From the NCBI GenBank assembly GCA_963971575.1, contig OZ020622.1:6858279-6922278 (forward strand): 64,000 nucleotides of DNA. Reading direction: 5' to 3'. The position numbers and the translations under genes were made by a program. The notes under the pieces were generated by a model. It did not search any database, was not told where the DNA came from, and saw only the letters and a program-made list of their open reading frames with translations. This stretch comes from Liopterus haemorrhoidalis. Taxonomy: Eukaryota > Arthropoda > Insecta > Coleoptera > Dytiscidae. This document shows positions 1 to 9,409 of this stretch, piece by piece (the first letter of the stretch is position 1; every line of letters starts with the position of its first letter).

Positions 1-580
1 TAACATTTAACATTGATGCATAGCATACAGATAATATGGCGATTAAGCCAGTGCTGACCAAGTGCAATAATACCGAACATGGACCAATATCTATAAAATG
101 GCGTCTGACAGTGAAATTAAAGTTATCGTCATAGCTTCGACTTTGCATCGCACGGCAAGCCAATTACAATGATAAACACACTATTTGTGACATGGTAGTT
201 TTTGGGTATTTCTGATGTATTTAGATACGCTGAAAATCAATCTGAAAAGTGAATTTTTCTATCACTCATAGATTTTCTGTAACAGGCAAATTTATATTTT
301 GCAATATACAACATTTTCATATTGCGTCAATTCACGACATGTATCTGTGGTGACCGTACAGAAGTGGTTAAGATCAGTTTATTCTTGTTTATCAGGTCTA
401 AAAGTATACTTCAAAATAGATTGCGTCCATTAGTAAACTACAGGTATCCAAATCAGTTGCATTTTCTATGTAGTGACTCGAGACTGGTTACTTTTTTAGT
501 TCTAAGTAATTCACTATACAGAAGGAGTGGCCACTACGTCAAGCACTAACTTTTGAACTAAAAACTTTACAAGTAAACCA
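1..580. other. Unassigned AT-rich sequence
   Basis: No gene is recognised. A short stretch near 460-484 reads HFLCSDSR on the + strand and a reading just before 581 gives NFTSKPLVDPK, so the degraded family described from 581 may begin upstream, but frames are lost and I cannot follow it. The 75-codon open frame at 322-549 has no recognisable motif. Confidence 0.4.
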
Positions 581-1095
581 TTGGTCGATCCCAAAAACAT
601 ATTTTTTCCACCTTTACATATTAAATTGGGCTAAATGAAGAATTGCGTTAAGTTAATGGATCGAAACGGAAGAGGGTTTTTGTATCTAAAACAAAAATTT
701 CCGAGAATTAGTGAAGTAAAAATTAAAGAGGGCATATTTGTGGGTCCACATATAAGAGAAATAATGTATTTGACAGTATGCTAAATGAAGCTGAAATAAG
801 AGCTTGGAGAGCTTTTAAAACAATTTCAAATTTTCCTGGAAATGTGACAGCTGAAAATTACACATATATCGGGAATGAACTACTTGATGCCTACAAAGAA
901 ATGGGATGTCGGATGTTTTTAAAAATTCACTTTCTGGACTCTCTTTTACATTTCTTCCCAGAAGATCTGGGTGCAGTAAGTGATTAACATGGGAAACGGT
1001 TCCACCAAGACATTTCCGTCATGAAAAAGCAATATCAGGGTAAATGGAACTCGGAAACAAATTATCGACGTAAAACAACAAAAACAACATTTTGA
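581..1095 (+). pseudogene. Degraded copy of an unrecognised TE-borne protein family
   Basis: Conceptual translation runs LVDPKNIFFPPLHIKLG, stop, then an RNGRGFLYLKQKFPRISE segment and EGIFVGPHIRE. A +1-type frame change near 765 leads into DSMLNEAEIRAWRAF and then LHFFPEDLGAVSD, stop, KRFHQDISVMKKQYQGKW. The same motifs recur at 17033-17340 (minus; N-terminal part) and 39371-39583 (minus; C-terminal part), so this copy orders the family: PPLHxK block, xGPQ/HxR block, HFFPxxL block, RFHQDI block. I do not recognise the biochemical function. I recall similar proteins being common and repetitive in insect genomes, but could not check this. At least two in-frame stops and one frameshift make it a pseudogene. 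No terminal repeats are visible around this copy. Confidence 0.6.
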
Positions 1096-1301
1096 GGTAA
1101 GTTAAAATTTAGAATAATACGTCTATCGCTATATTTCGTTAGAAATGAACAATACCTCATATATATATTTCTTATGAGAAGTTTACATTAAAATATTTTA
1201 ATAAAATTCGTGTAGCTTTTCTTTGTTTTTGTAGTATTTTGTTTTCTTTTTCCTGTAAAAATACCAACGTACTAGCTTTGGCCAATGCCAATGGTGTATT
1301 G

Positions 1302-1374
1302 CAGAGCTTCCCAAATCGTGCTCTGCGGAGCTCGTGAAAAGTGCTCCGCTGCTCAAATGATTTGGGAAACTCTG
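1302..1374. mobile_element. 73-bp hAT-type MITE
   Basis: The left end reads CAGAGCTTCCCAAA and the right end is the inverse of CAGAGTTTCCCAAA. The 8 bp on the left (GTGTATTG, 1294-1301) and on the right (GTGTATTT, 1375-1382) match at 7 of 8 positions, as expected for a hAT 8-bp target duplication. The interior repeats GCTCYGC-like words around a short centre. A similar left end is seen at 26983 (CAGAGTTTTCCAAA). Confidence 0.6.
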
Positions 1375-2233
1375 GTGTATTTTATTGCTCCAAATTGGAA
1401 CCATTTCAGTCACATTCTTACTTGCAAATGGATAAAATAAGAACAATATATTGTTCCTTCAAACTATTTAGAAACGGCAAACAGACTTATTGCTGTGTTA
1501 CTTGCCATAATAACGATTATTAACGTAAATTTTTCAAAAGTAACCTGCAAAATAATATTGTTCTGCAAAAATAATGACATATTAAATTATAATGCATAAG
1601 ATAAGAGTTTTAATTAACAAATATTGACTTATAGTTTGATGTGAAGCATTTTCTTACTTTGAAAACTTAATTTATATTTCCAAAATACAATTTAAAAAAA
1701 GCAACATGCTAAATTCAAATAAAAGGAAACCAACCGCGAGACGGCAGTAGTGAATCCCATTTTGTGACGTAGTTACTAATATGGTCTATGATGGTTGAAA
1801 AATGTTCATAGAGAGTTCACGTGAATGATATTTTAGGCGTAGTATCATTAAAGCAGAGAGCCCTTGCGGTATCTTAGAATGCCGTTGTAAGACAGTGGTC
1901 TGGGGAGAATCCTTGGCTTCCCTTCTTCGCGGTTACCGGAGAGTGGTGCGTGTGGTTAACACCAGTATGTTCACCAGCTCTCACGAACAAAACCCTCACA
2001 CAAGACACCAAGACGTGGGTTGCTACATTCGCTGACCTAGAATGTTAGAGTGAAAAATTCTTTTACTAAATAAGGAATTTCAGGGACATTGCTGCTTTGA
2101 ATTTTTATACAACATACAATACCCTGGTCATATTACTAAACTCACCTTGATGTTTGAATAGAATTTTGGTTGGGAGGAGAAAGAAAGCTACTATGATATT
2201 TTTAATATGAATGCAGTAGACGGCACTGATAAC
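1375..2233. other. Unassigned intergenic sequence
   Basis: No open frame longer than shadows, no terminal repeats and no RNA gene recognised. The stretch 1860-2040 is less AT-rich than its surroundings and could be an eroded repeat, but nothing specific can be named. Confidence 0.3.
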
Positions 2234-2290
2234 CAGGGGCACACACAAGGGGGGGGGGTCCAAGGGGTCCGGACCACCCCCGTACTGTGA

Positions 2291-3330
2291 GAAGTGAGGA
2301 CTTTTTTTTCTCTTTACTTAAAATTTAGAAGTGAGGACCTTTTTTTATGCTCTTCACTTAAAACTCAGAAGTGAGGACCTTTTTGTTTCTCTTTACTTAA
2401 AATTTAGAAGTGAGGACCTTTTTTTATGCTCTTCACTTAAAACTCAGAAGTGAGGACCTTTTTTTTGCTCTTCACTTAAAATTTAGAAGTGAGGACCTTT
2501 TTTTATGCTCTTCACTTAAAACTCAGAAGTGAGGACCTTTTTTTTGCTCTTCACTTAAAATTTAGAAGTGAGGACCTTTTTTTATGCTCTTCACTTAAAA
2601 CTCAGAAGTGAGGACCTTTTTTTTGCTCTTCACTTAAAATTTAGAAGTGAGGACCTTTTTTTATGCTCTTCACTTAAAATTTAGAAGTGAGGACCTTTTT
2701 TTATGCTCTTCACTTAAAATTCAGAAGTGCCAACGGACTGGAGCGCACTAAGTCGTGCGGTTTGTACTGGCGGAAACCCAGTACTACTGTCCGGTCGATG
2801 GTTCGAGCCTCGTTCGTTGGTGATATTATTCGGGCGAAAATAATATGTTTACATTACTCCCATTTTCACAATCATTCACCCCTCATCCAGGTGTAGGAGC
2901 TCGCCCCCTGGCATCGGCGATTAGCCTCGTTGCAGAAATAAAGGCCGATGTAAAATAAATAATATAATAATAATAATAATAATAATAAAACTCAGAAGTG
3001 AGGACCTTTTTTTTGCTCTTCACTTAAAACTCAGAAGTGAGGACCTTTTTTTTCACTTAACCTTTAGAAGGGAGGACCTTTTTTGCTCTTCACTTAAAAT
3101 TTAGAAGGGAGGACCTTTTTTTTTGCTCTTCACTTAAAACTTAAAAGTGAGGACCATTTTTTTTGCTCTTCACTTAAAACTTAAAAGTGAGGACCATTTT
3201 TTTTTCTTCACTTAAAATTTAGAAGGGAGGATCTTTTTTTGCTCTTCACTTAAAATTTAGAATGGAGGACCTTTTTTTTTGCTCTTCACTTAAAATTTAG
3301 AAGGGAGGACTTTTTTTCTTGCTCTTCACT
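2291..3330. repeat. 21-unit minisatellite, partly organised as a 79-bp dimer
   Basis: GAAGTGAGGACC-type words start at 2291, 2328, 2368, 2407, 2447, 2486, 2526, 2565, 2605, 2644, 2684 and 2724, then after the SINE at 2995, 3034, 3067, 3104, 3144, 3184, 3222, 3260 and 3300. From 2328 to 2684 the spacing alternates 40 and 39 bp and the unit junction alternates between AACTC and AATTT, a higher-order dimer. The distal half is irregular (33-40 bp). Each unit holds AAGTGAGGA followed by TCTTCACTT, a near-perfect inverted pair. Confidence 0.9.
2729..2990 (+). mobile_element. tRNA-derived SINE (copy 1)
   Basis: The head resembles a class II tRNA: CCAACG near the start pairs with CGTTGG near 2815, the B-box GGTTCGAGCC is at about 2799-2808, and an extra-arm-like hairpin GTACTGG/CCAGTAC lies at 2764-2770 and 2778-2784. 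The body carries a second hairpin (ATATTATT/AATAATAT) and a conserved region ending GCAGAAATAAAGGCCGATG, followed by a TAA-rich tail at about 2960-2989. It interrupts the minisatellite after AGAAGTG, which also follows its tail, but the target duplication cannot be separated from the repeat unit. Other copies: 31672-31918 (+) and 25530-25658 (minus, head lost). Confidence 0.8.
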
Positions 3331-3597
3331 TGAAATTGAAATTTCGCCCTGTGTTTATAAAAATTATGTATAATTGGACCCCCCCCAAGCCAAAAATCTG
3401 TGTGTGCCCCTGCTGCAAACTAGGGATGGAGAGTTTTAATAATTGTTGAAATAACAAACATTATAAATTTTCATTATTTATATTTAATAACTGCTTACTG
3501 CTTACTGCTTCATGGTAACTTTCTTCGCTGAGTTGAATCCTACATTTAAAATCGTAGCCAAGCAGTTTTAATCAATATTTACGTATCTAGCTTTGTT

Positions 3598-3830
3598 GAT
3601 ATAACTTGTGCTGTGCCACAAGGTTCGCATCTTGGCCCGGTATTATTTATTATCTTTATTAATGACGTAATTTCATGTTTTCAGTATCATAATTTTGTTT
3701 TATACGCCGATGACCTAAACATTTATAAAAAATATTGTCAATATCCAAGACTACCAATATCTTAATTCGTATTTAGATAATTTTCAGTTGTACTGTATGC
3801 CCAACAAACTTTATTTGAATCTGGATTAAT
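3598..3830 (+). pseudogene. Non-LTR reverse transcriptase fragment
   Basis: Reads DITCAVPQGSHLGPVLF, then FINDV, then LYADDLNIYK: the VPQGS..GP motif and the YADD catalytic box of a non-LTR (LINE) reverse transcriptase, about 45 residues apart as expected. Downstream, stops and frame changes appear although a LDNFQLYCMPNKL-like segment is still readable. Only the central palm domain remains; no endonuclease, no 3' tail. The PQGSHLGP spelling differs from the PQGSxLGP of the RT pieces at 7482, 23281 and 35678, so it probably comes from another lineage. Confidence 0.75.
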
Positions 3831-4559
3831 GTAATTTTATCAGCTTCGCCAGAAAATTTAATGCCATTAAATATAACTACTCCATAAAGACATAAACCAT
3901 TCTACTAGCACACAGGTAATGAGACGTAAACTGTAGAAGAAATTATCAAGCAACTCTGTATTTATTCTAGTTGTTAGATTTAATAAATACAATCTATTGT
4001 TTACAAAAGAAACAATTGTGTTATGAAATTGAAGTTTAATGAAAACTAATAGATCTAACGATAAGAAATTAAACAGTTGTGAAGGATTACAGATAAATTG
4101 TTCGATTTAACAACATAATCTTTGTATTGTTCTGGTAAACCGGAGTGAAATGGCAAAAACAAGGACAAAAAATGACAGACTGAAGTACTTAAAAGGATCT
4201 CAATACTTAAAATTAATGACCCTATTAAATGGGGATGGATTAAGTTTATAATACAATATTGTTTTCATATGGTTGAGATAGTAAGGGATATAAAAGCTAA
4301 ATTGTTAGGTTCTAAACAGTTCCAAATAGCATTCAGTCTATAACAGCGTCTACATATCAATGCAGACGCGGAAATTACGCCAGGTCCAGTACTCGTACAA
4401 TGAGAAGTGATTTGAACATTTCTGCTTTCTGCATCCTGCAGATCCAAGAGGTGGCAGAAGATATGCAGGCGGGAATGGACTCGATTTTTCAGTAGGAGGC
4501 TTTCAAACCACTCCAAATCAGAACTACAAGCTTAAATTTTTTCGCTGGATAGAGCTTTC
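3831..4559. other. Unassigned sequence
   Basis: No supported gene. The minus-strand open frame at 4265-4516 has no motif I recognise; it lies just 3' of the RT fragment at 4560-4830 on the same strand and may be eroded sequence of the same element. Confidence 0.3.
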
Positions 4560-4830
4560 TACTTCTCTTTTTTCTTCTTCGGAATTAAGATGTTTTATAA
4601 TGCTCATCAACCAACTGAACATGTTCATCGTTGTCTAAACCTTTTCTTCTGTAGACATGAAAAACAGCGCATTTTCTAACACCGAATTGCATACCTATCA
4701 CGGCAGTGTACCGCAAAAGTTTCTTCGGCAGCCTGAAGATTCCTTTCGTTCAATGCGTAAAGCTTTAAAACATCAATGTAAAAAACATGGGTAATTTTGT
4801 GCTTACGCCTCGACGGGGGACCCGCCATGT
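4560..4830 (-). pseudogene. Non-LTR reverse transcriptase fragment
   Basis: On the minus strand the reading HKITHVFYIDVLKLYAL resembles the catalytic box and following strand of LINE reverse transcriptases (usual form FxDDLKLYA), with the second catalytic Asp replaced by Val. After one frame change it continues GMQFGVRKCAVFHVYRRKG, the FGxxKC segment that normally follows about 30 residues later. Order and spacing support a single RT fragment. The lost Asp and the frameshift make it inactive. Nothing identifiable remains of the thumb or endonuclease. Confidence 0.5.
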
Positions 4831-5435
4831 AGACACAAAGTCAAAGAAGTCAAATTTAATCTCAGAAAAGTTAGCTTAAAAATAAAAAAAAATTGCAATT
4901 CGCAAATTCCTATTTTCAATCCTTTTTGAGCTTTGATTCTTTTAAGTTGGACTTAATATAATCTTTATCAGTATATTCTTAAAGTAATCTTTAAACAATA
5001 TTGTTTGCAATAGACATCTGTGAATTTACTTCTGAACTATGTCCTATTTTTTAACACTTTTAGGTTGAATTATGCCCCATTTGACCAATCTGTATAAAAA
5101 ATCAGACATTAATGCATGTATCAGCATTCCTTTCACATCCCCGTTCGTATCGATCGCGAGATACCCTACTACATATCGCTATTCACATATTGTTCGAACT
5201 TTACTCCTTCTTTTACTATATAAAATAAAGTTTTTACTCTCCCGCACATCAATGTAGTATATAAGTATTGTAAAGACACAAAAGGAAGAGAAGAATAGAT
5301 GAAGGTTACATGTTTCTTCCGGTAAAAAATACAGGAGAGGTGGAAACTGGAAAAGTATTAACTTAGTTTGAATGGAGGATATGAAAACGTAGTCACTTCA
5401 TCCTAAATATATGCCGCAACAATGAAAATATCCAC
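4831..5435. other. Unassigned sequence
   Basis: No element ends or motifs recognised; the 61-codon open frame at 5072-5257 has no recognisable content. Confidence 0.3.
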
Positions 5436-5731
5436 GCTCTGTAATGTTTAACATCGATGTTAACATCGGCGCTTACTATCGATGTTGAAAAAACATCGAA
5501 GGAAAAACATCGATGTATCGGAAACATCGATGTTTTATTAATATTAAAAAAAGGTATTTATTTATATTATATAGGTTTTATTTAATAATGTAAAAATAAA
5601 ATACGAAAAAAGTAACACATAATACACAAAAAGCATTTATTAGATTTTGAAATAGAAATATTCCTTTTTAATAGTAATTAATTTCACATTAATATTATTA
5701 TACCCAATATAATAATCCTAATTTGTACCTA

Positions 5732-5914
5732 CAGTCTATTCCAAACGATTAGGCGGAACTAACCGCAATTTTCATTTTTGCAATTGGTCATTAGATATTT
5801 TTTTATATATTGAAGTTGACTTTTCCTGAAGAAAATGATCAAAACCTTCAATCAATCGGTAAAAGTAACTAGAATTGAAAATCTAGTTCCACCTAAACCA
5901 AAGGAACAGACCTT
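5732..5914. mobile_element. TA-flanked MITE of the CAGTCTRTTCC family (copy 1)
   Basis: The left end CAGTCTATTCCAAACGATTA follows TA, and the right end is the inverse of GTCTGTTCCTTTGGTTTAGG. The same ends define the intact element at 24894-25300. The right 100 bp (about 5812-5914) is repeated in inverted orientation at 6057-6160 with about 95% identity by eye. Confidence 0.55.
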
Positions 5915-6056
5915 ACTATTTTTATATTTCTAAAATGAAATATTGGATTTTATTACAATACTAATATAGTAATCTTAATGTTAATTTAATATTATTTAAC
6001 ATAAAAATAACACTGTCATACACAATTATTTTTATACTTTTTTAAGTTGAAATAAA

Positions 6057-6196
6057 GTCTGTTCCTTTGGTTTAGGCGGAACTAGATTTTCAATTCTAGT
6101 TACTTTTACCGATTAATTGAAGCTTTTGATAATTTTGTTCAGGAAAAACCAACTTCAATATATAAATAAATAGCTAATGACAACTTACAAAAATCC
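6057..6196. mobile_element. Partial, inverted copy of the same MITE
   Basis: Begins with GTCTGTTCCTTTGGTTTAGG and is alignable in inverse orientation with 5914 back to about 5785, then ends without its other terminus. With 5732-5914 it forms a long inverted repeat around a 142-bp AT-rich spacer. Confidence 0.5.
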
Positions 6197-6689
6197 AGGG
6201 ATTGGAGGAATAACAACTGGGAAAATGTCAACAAGACTCAAAAAGAAAAAGTGTGTTGGCGTCGTTGGTCGTTCGCATTGTTTGCAAAAATTAGAAGTTT
6301 CTTCTTATTTTTTCGTATTCTGCTAACTGCTAAGAAGAATAAGAACTAACACTATTAGTATTGTTATATCACAATAGATGGCGCTTATATTATGTGTACT
6401 AATTTTAATAAAAATTAAATTTTTAAGATTCCATCGCCTCTAGCGATAGTTTCTGAATTTCAAAGTTTAAACATCGACATTGGTAGTAGACATCGATGTT
6501 TTATCGATACTATCGCCAGCTGACCATCGATGGTAAAAACGTCGATGTTTTTAAAACAAACATCGATGTTTTCGATACATCGATGTTTTTTTTCCATCCC
6601 TACTCTGTACTAGAAGCCTGTAATAGAAATTATAATAATAATAACAAGTCGTCAGGTGCGAATACTAAGCGCATATTACACCAACTGCA

Positions 6690-6830
6690 CATAAAGCACA
6701 TCACACATTTAGATAAATTAAAAACAGTAATGGACCTAAAATTGAACCCTGCGGTACTCCATAAATAGCCAGTGGAAATTTTTGAATTCCTCATACTCTA
6801 TTTAGACAAGAAAAAAATGTACCCTGTCGT
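6690..6830 (-). pseudogene. Short non-LTR reverse transcriptase fragment
   Basis: On the minus strand the sequence reads YGVPQGSILGPLLFLIYLN followed by a stop, the classic RT motif of LINE elements where an IND/NND segment is expected next. About 20 residues upstream are partly readable (FPLAI just before YGVPQG). Downstream, coding is lost within 15 codons. It is oriented opposite to the RT fragment that starts at 7482. Confidence 0.65.
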
Positions 6831-7481
6831 CACCTAAATCAACTGACAGATGCTTTGCCTCTCCTCACAATTTTTAGCAAATTTTATACAACATAGGTAT
6901 ATTAGCGACCGATTTTGATGAAATTTGTTATGGAGGCTCAAAATACCGACGTTCTTACAATTAAAGTACAGAAATATCTTGGATGGTACCGTTAAAAATA
7001 TGGGGTTCCAATACAGCAAAGTGTTTAGAACTTCTGTTTTAAGCCACAGTTTTTGTTGAAAAACAAGCCAACAAATCATTCGCCGGAAAAAGGTTACATG
7101 TAACATATTTGTAACACACCATAATATGAAAATTTTACGGAATATTAAACTTGAATTTATGTGTAATATCTACGTTTTACTCAACACCTAATATACATTT
7201 TAACAGAATAAGAATATATTGCCAAAAAAAGAACCTGATTTAAATTCTTAAAACTTTGAAACAAAAAAATATATTTGAACAATCTAAAATTCACGAGAAA
7301 CAGAATAATTTATGACAAAAAATAAAATAAATAATACATTTTTTTAATTTTGGAAAGACGTGAAAATTTAATAATTGAGATATTTGTATTAAAATGGTAC
7401 CTTGAATAGTCAACTACCAACAAAAATCATTACTAATAGTAACCAAATATCTGGTTACTCTCTTATATTTACAATACATAC
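6831..7481. other. Unassigned AT-rich sequence
   Basis: No gene or element end recognised. The minus-strand open frame at 6834-7106 has no motif and is probably chance. Confidence 0.3.
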
Positions 7482-8510
7482 TATAACCCTGGAGTACCCC
7501 AGGATTCCATTCTAGGCCCAATATTATTTTTAATTTACATTAACGACTTTCCTTTGACAAATAATGCAATAAAGAAAAAAAATATTTGCAGATGACACGA
7601 CCGTTTTAAATTCTGACCCTTCTATTACAAATTTGACTGTGATATTACTAAAAATTCATGTTCAAACTGGTTTCATGCAAATAAATTAACTACGAATGAA
7701 ACGGAAACAAAGAAAATGATTCTTACTTTAAAAATATTTCCGAAAGACAATACTTCGACGAGTACACTTAAGTTTCTGGGTGTCAAAATCAATAATAAAT
7801 TAAACTGGGAAGAGCACATAGTCTCAGTAGCGAAAAATATCTGTAAGGCCATGTACTGTTTACGTAACTTACAGAATTGTGTATCACCCAATATTTTGAA
7901 AATTATCTATTTTTCATTCGTTCATCCCCACCTGTCTTATGCAATATTGGTGTGGGGTCACGCTCCTCAAGCGACTGTTTGCTCTGCAACGTAGAGCTAC
8001 GTGTCATTAGCGGGATCGGCTACAGAGAAGACTGTAAACAACAATATACGTCGCTTAACATATTAACATTTCCCTGTATATATATTTTACAATGTTTGAT
8101 ACATACTCACCGCCAGTTTGAAGATTATCACCTTCAGGCGGAGATGCATGAGCATAATACGCGAAATAAAAATAATATACGTCCTGATTTTACTCGACTT
8201 AGGCCCGGTTTTTCCACCTTCAGATAAAGTTCCAGGTAACTATCTGACAGATAAGGTTATTTGTAACTTCATCTGCTGAGTAAATGTCATCCCTTCTTTC
8301 TATACAAATGTATCTATCGGATAGTTATCTAACGTATAATGAGACTGACGTATTGGATTCACTGACTGTTATTGACATTTATTCAGCAGATGAAGTTATA
8401 AATAACCTTTTCTGTCAGATAGTTACCTGGAACTTTATCTGAAGGTGGAAAGACCGGGCCTTATAGATACAAAATCTTTTTTTAATTATTTGTTTCATTT
8501 CTAGTTAATT
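7482..8510 (+). pseudogene. Non-LTR reverse transcriptase, split by a MITE
   Basis: Reads GVPQDSILGPILFLIYINDF, then ADDTTVLNSD (catalytic box with a frame change just before it), then TLKFLGVKINNKLNWEEHI and SYAILVWGHA, a frame change, and LHTHRQF-like and HNTRNKNNIRPDFTRL segments. This is the palm, thumb and C-terminal part seen also at 23281 and 35678, so all three belong to one LINE lineage (jockey/CR1-like by appearance, not verified). The frame is interrupted at 8202-8460 by a Harbinger-type MITE flanked by TTA. Across the insertion the reading continues from DFTRL to SFFNYLFHF, where the related copy at 23281 has a similar segment. Several frameshifts and the insertion inactivate it. 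Confidence 0.75.
8202..8460. mobile_element. 259-bp PIF/Harbinger-type MITE
   Basis: The two ends are long inverted repeats starting GGCCCGGTYTTTCCACCTTC and extending about 100 bp inward with few mismatches. TTA directly flanks both sides (8199-8201 and 8461-8463), the 3-bp target duplication typical of PIF/Harbinger. No coding content. It sits inside the C-terminal coding part of the non-LTR copy at 7482-8510. Confidence 0.8.
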
Positions 8511-9409
8511 GAAAGTAATTTTCGTAAAAGGTTCCAAGTTTAAAAAAGATTTTTAGTGCTGAGCACTAATGGGTTGACACTGTTTCATAAAGAGAAATTA
8601 TATGGAACAAATCCCATATAGAAAGTAACATTTTCTTCCTCTTCTTATCATCTCATCCTTCTCCATTTATCTCTCATCTATCTTTCTCTTACAAATGCAT
8701 GTGTAAAACAAAGATAAATGCAGCAGCACTGACCAAATGCATCAAAAGTTTCAAACCACATTAACAACAATTAAACTTGCATTATCCAAACTGCATTGAA
8801 GTCAGTTTATTCTTTGTTTTTCTTCATGTTTGAGAATGCTGACAAGTATTTTCTGAATAGAGACTACGTTCTTGGAGTGCCAAGTATTATGAGTTGGGTC
8901 AAAAGGTGAACATATCTTAACAGTTATTGAAAATTCTCATGTTAACCCTATCGTTAATAATGTATGAAAAATGATTTTCATTATAAAACTGTAGAAGACA
9001 TTTTCGCATTTTATTAAAAAACTTTTCAATGCAGTTTGTTATTCAGGTTAAAAAATGCATTTTAAAAAACATATTACACTTGCAAGTTTTGCATACTGAA
9101 ATATTGTCATAGTAAGTACTATGTAAATGAACATATGTGTAAGAAAAATCGACGAAAATAAAAAATTAGAATGTTCTACATCAAGACAAAAGAAATGGTA
9201 CGGACATGTTCAAGAAATGGGACACCATTGTTTGCATAAGAAAGTTATACAATGATTTCACTAATGATCGCAAACAGGCTATGTAGAATAGAATGATTTT
9301 TTAAAATATTTTTGTCATGTTTTGTTCTTTACAGTTGCTCTCAAAGGAATATATTTTCAAAATAGAAATCATTATAATTTTCAAATTATATGTATGAATG
9401 ACATCTAAA
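8511..9409. other. Unassigned AT-rich sequence
   Basis: No gene, terminal repeat or tandem array recognised. Confidence 0.3.

Larger units (their letters stand above)
2234..3412. mobile_element. Non-autonomous hAT-type element with internal minisatellite
   Basis: The ends are an inverted pair: CAGGGGCACACACA at 2234 and its inverse ending at 3412, each followed inward by a run of G or C. Flanking 8-mers CTGATAAC (2226-2233) and CTGCAAAC (3413-3420) match at 6 of 8, consistent with an aged hAT target duplication. The interior is almost entirely the minisatellite at 2291-3330 plus a SINE; there is no transposase. Related fragments with the same internal word (AGAAGTGAGGACC) and CAGTGGCG-type or similar ends lie at 15803 and 19700, so this is a family and not a one-off array. 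Confidence 0.65.
5444..6601. mobile_element. hAT-like element with CATCGATG clusters at both ends
   Basis: Both ends carry clusters of the palindromic word ACATCGATGT or close variants: about six in 5450-5540 and about seven in 6470-6590. The right end finishes CATCCCT. Flanking 8-mers GCTCTGTA (5436-5443) and ACTCTGTA (6602-6609) match at 7 of 8, as for a hAT target duplication. Many subterminal copies of one short palindrome are typical of transposase-binding ends. The middle contains two TA-type MITE copies (5732-5914 and 6057-6196) and no transposase frame. Confidence 0.55.

Noticed and set aside
2291..3330. Regularly spaced direct repeats, CRISPR-like at first sight
   Set aside because: There are no unique spacers; units are contiguous 33-40 bp, in a eukaryotic transposon.
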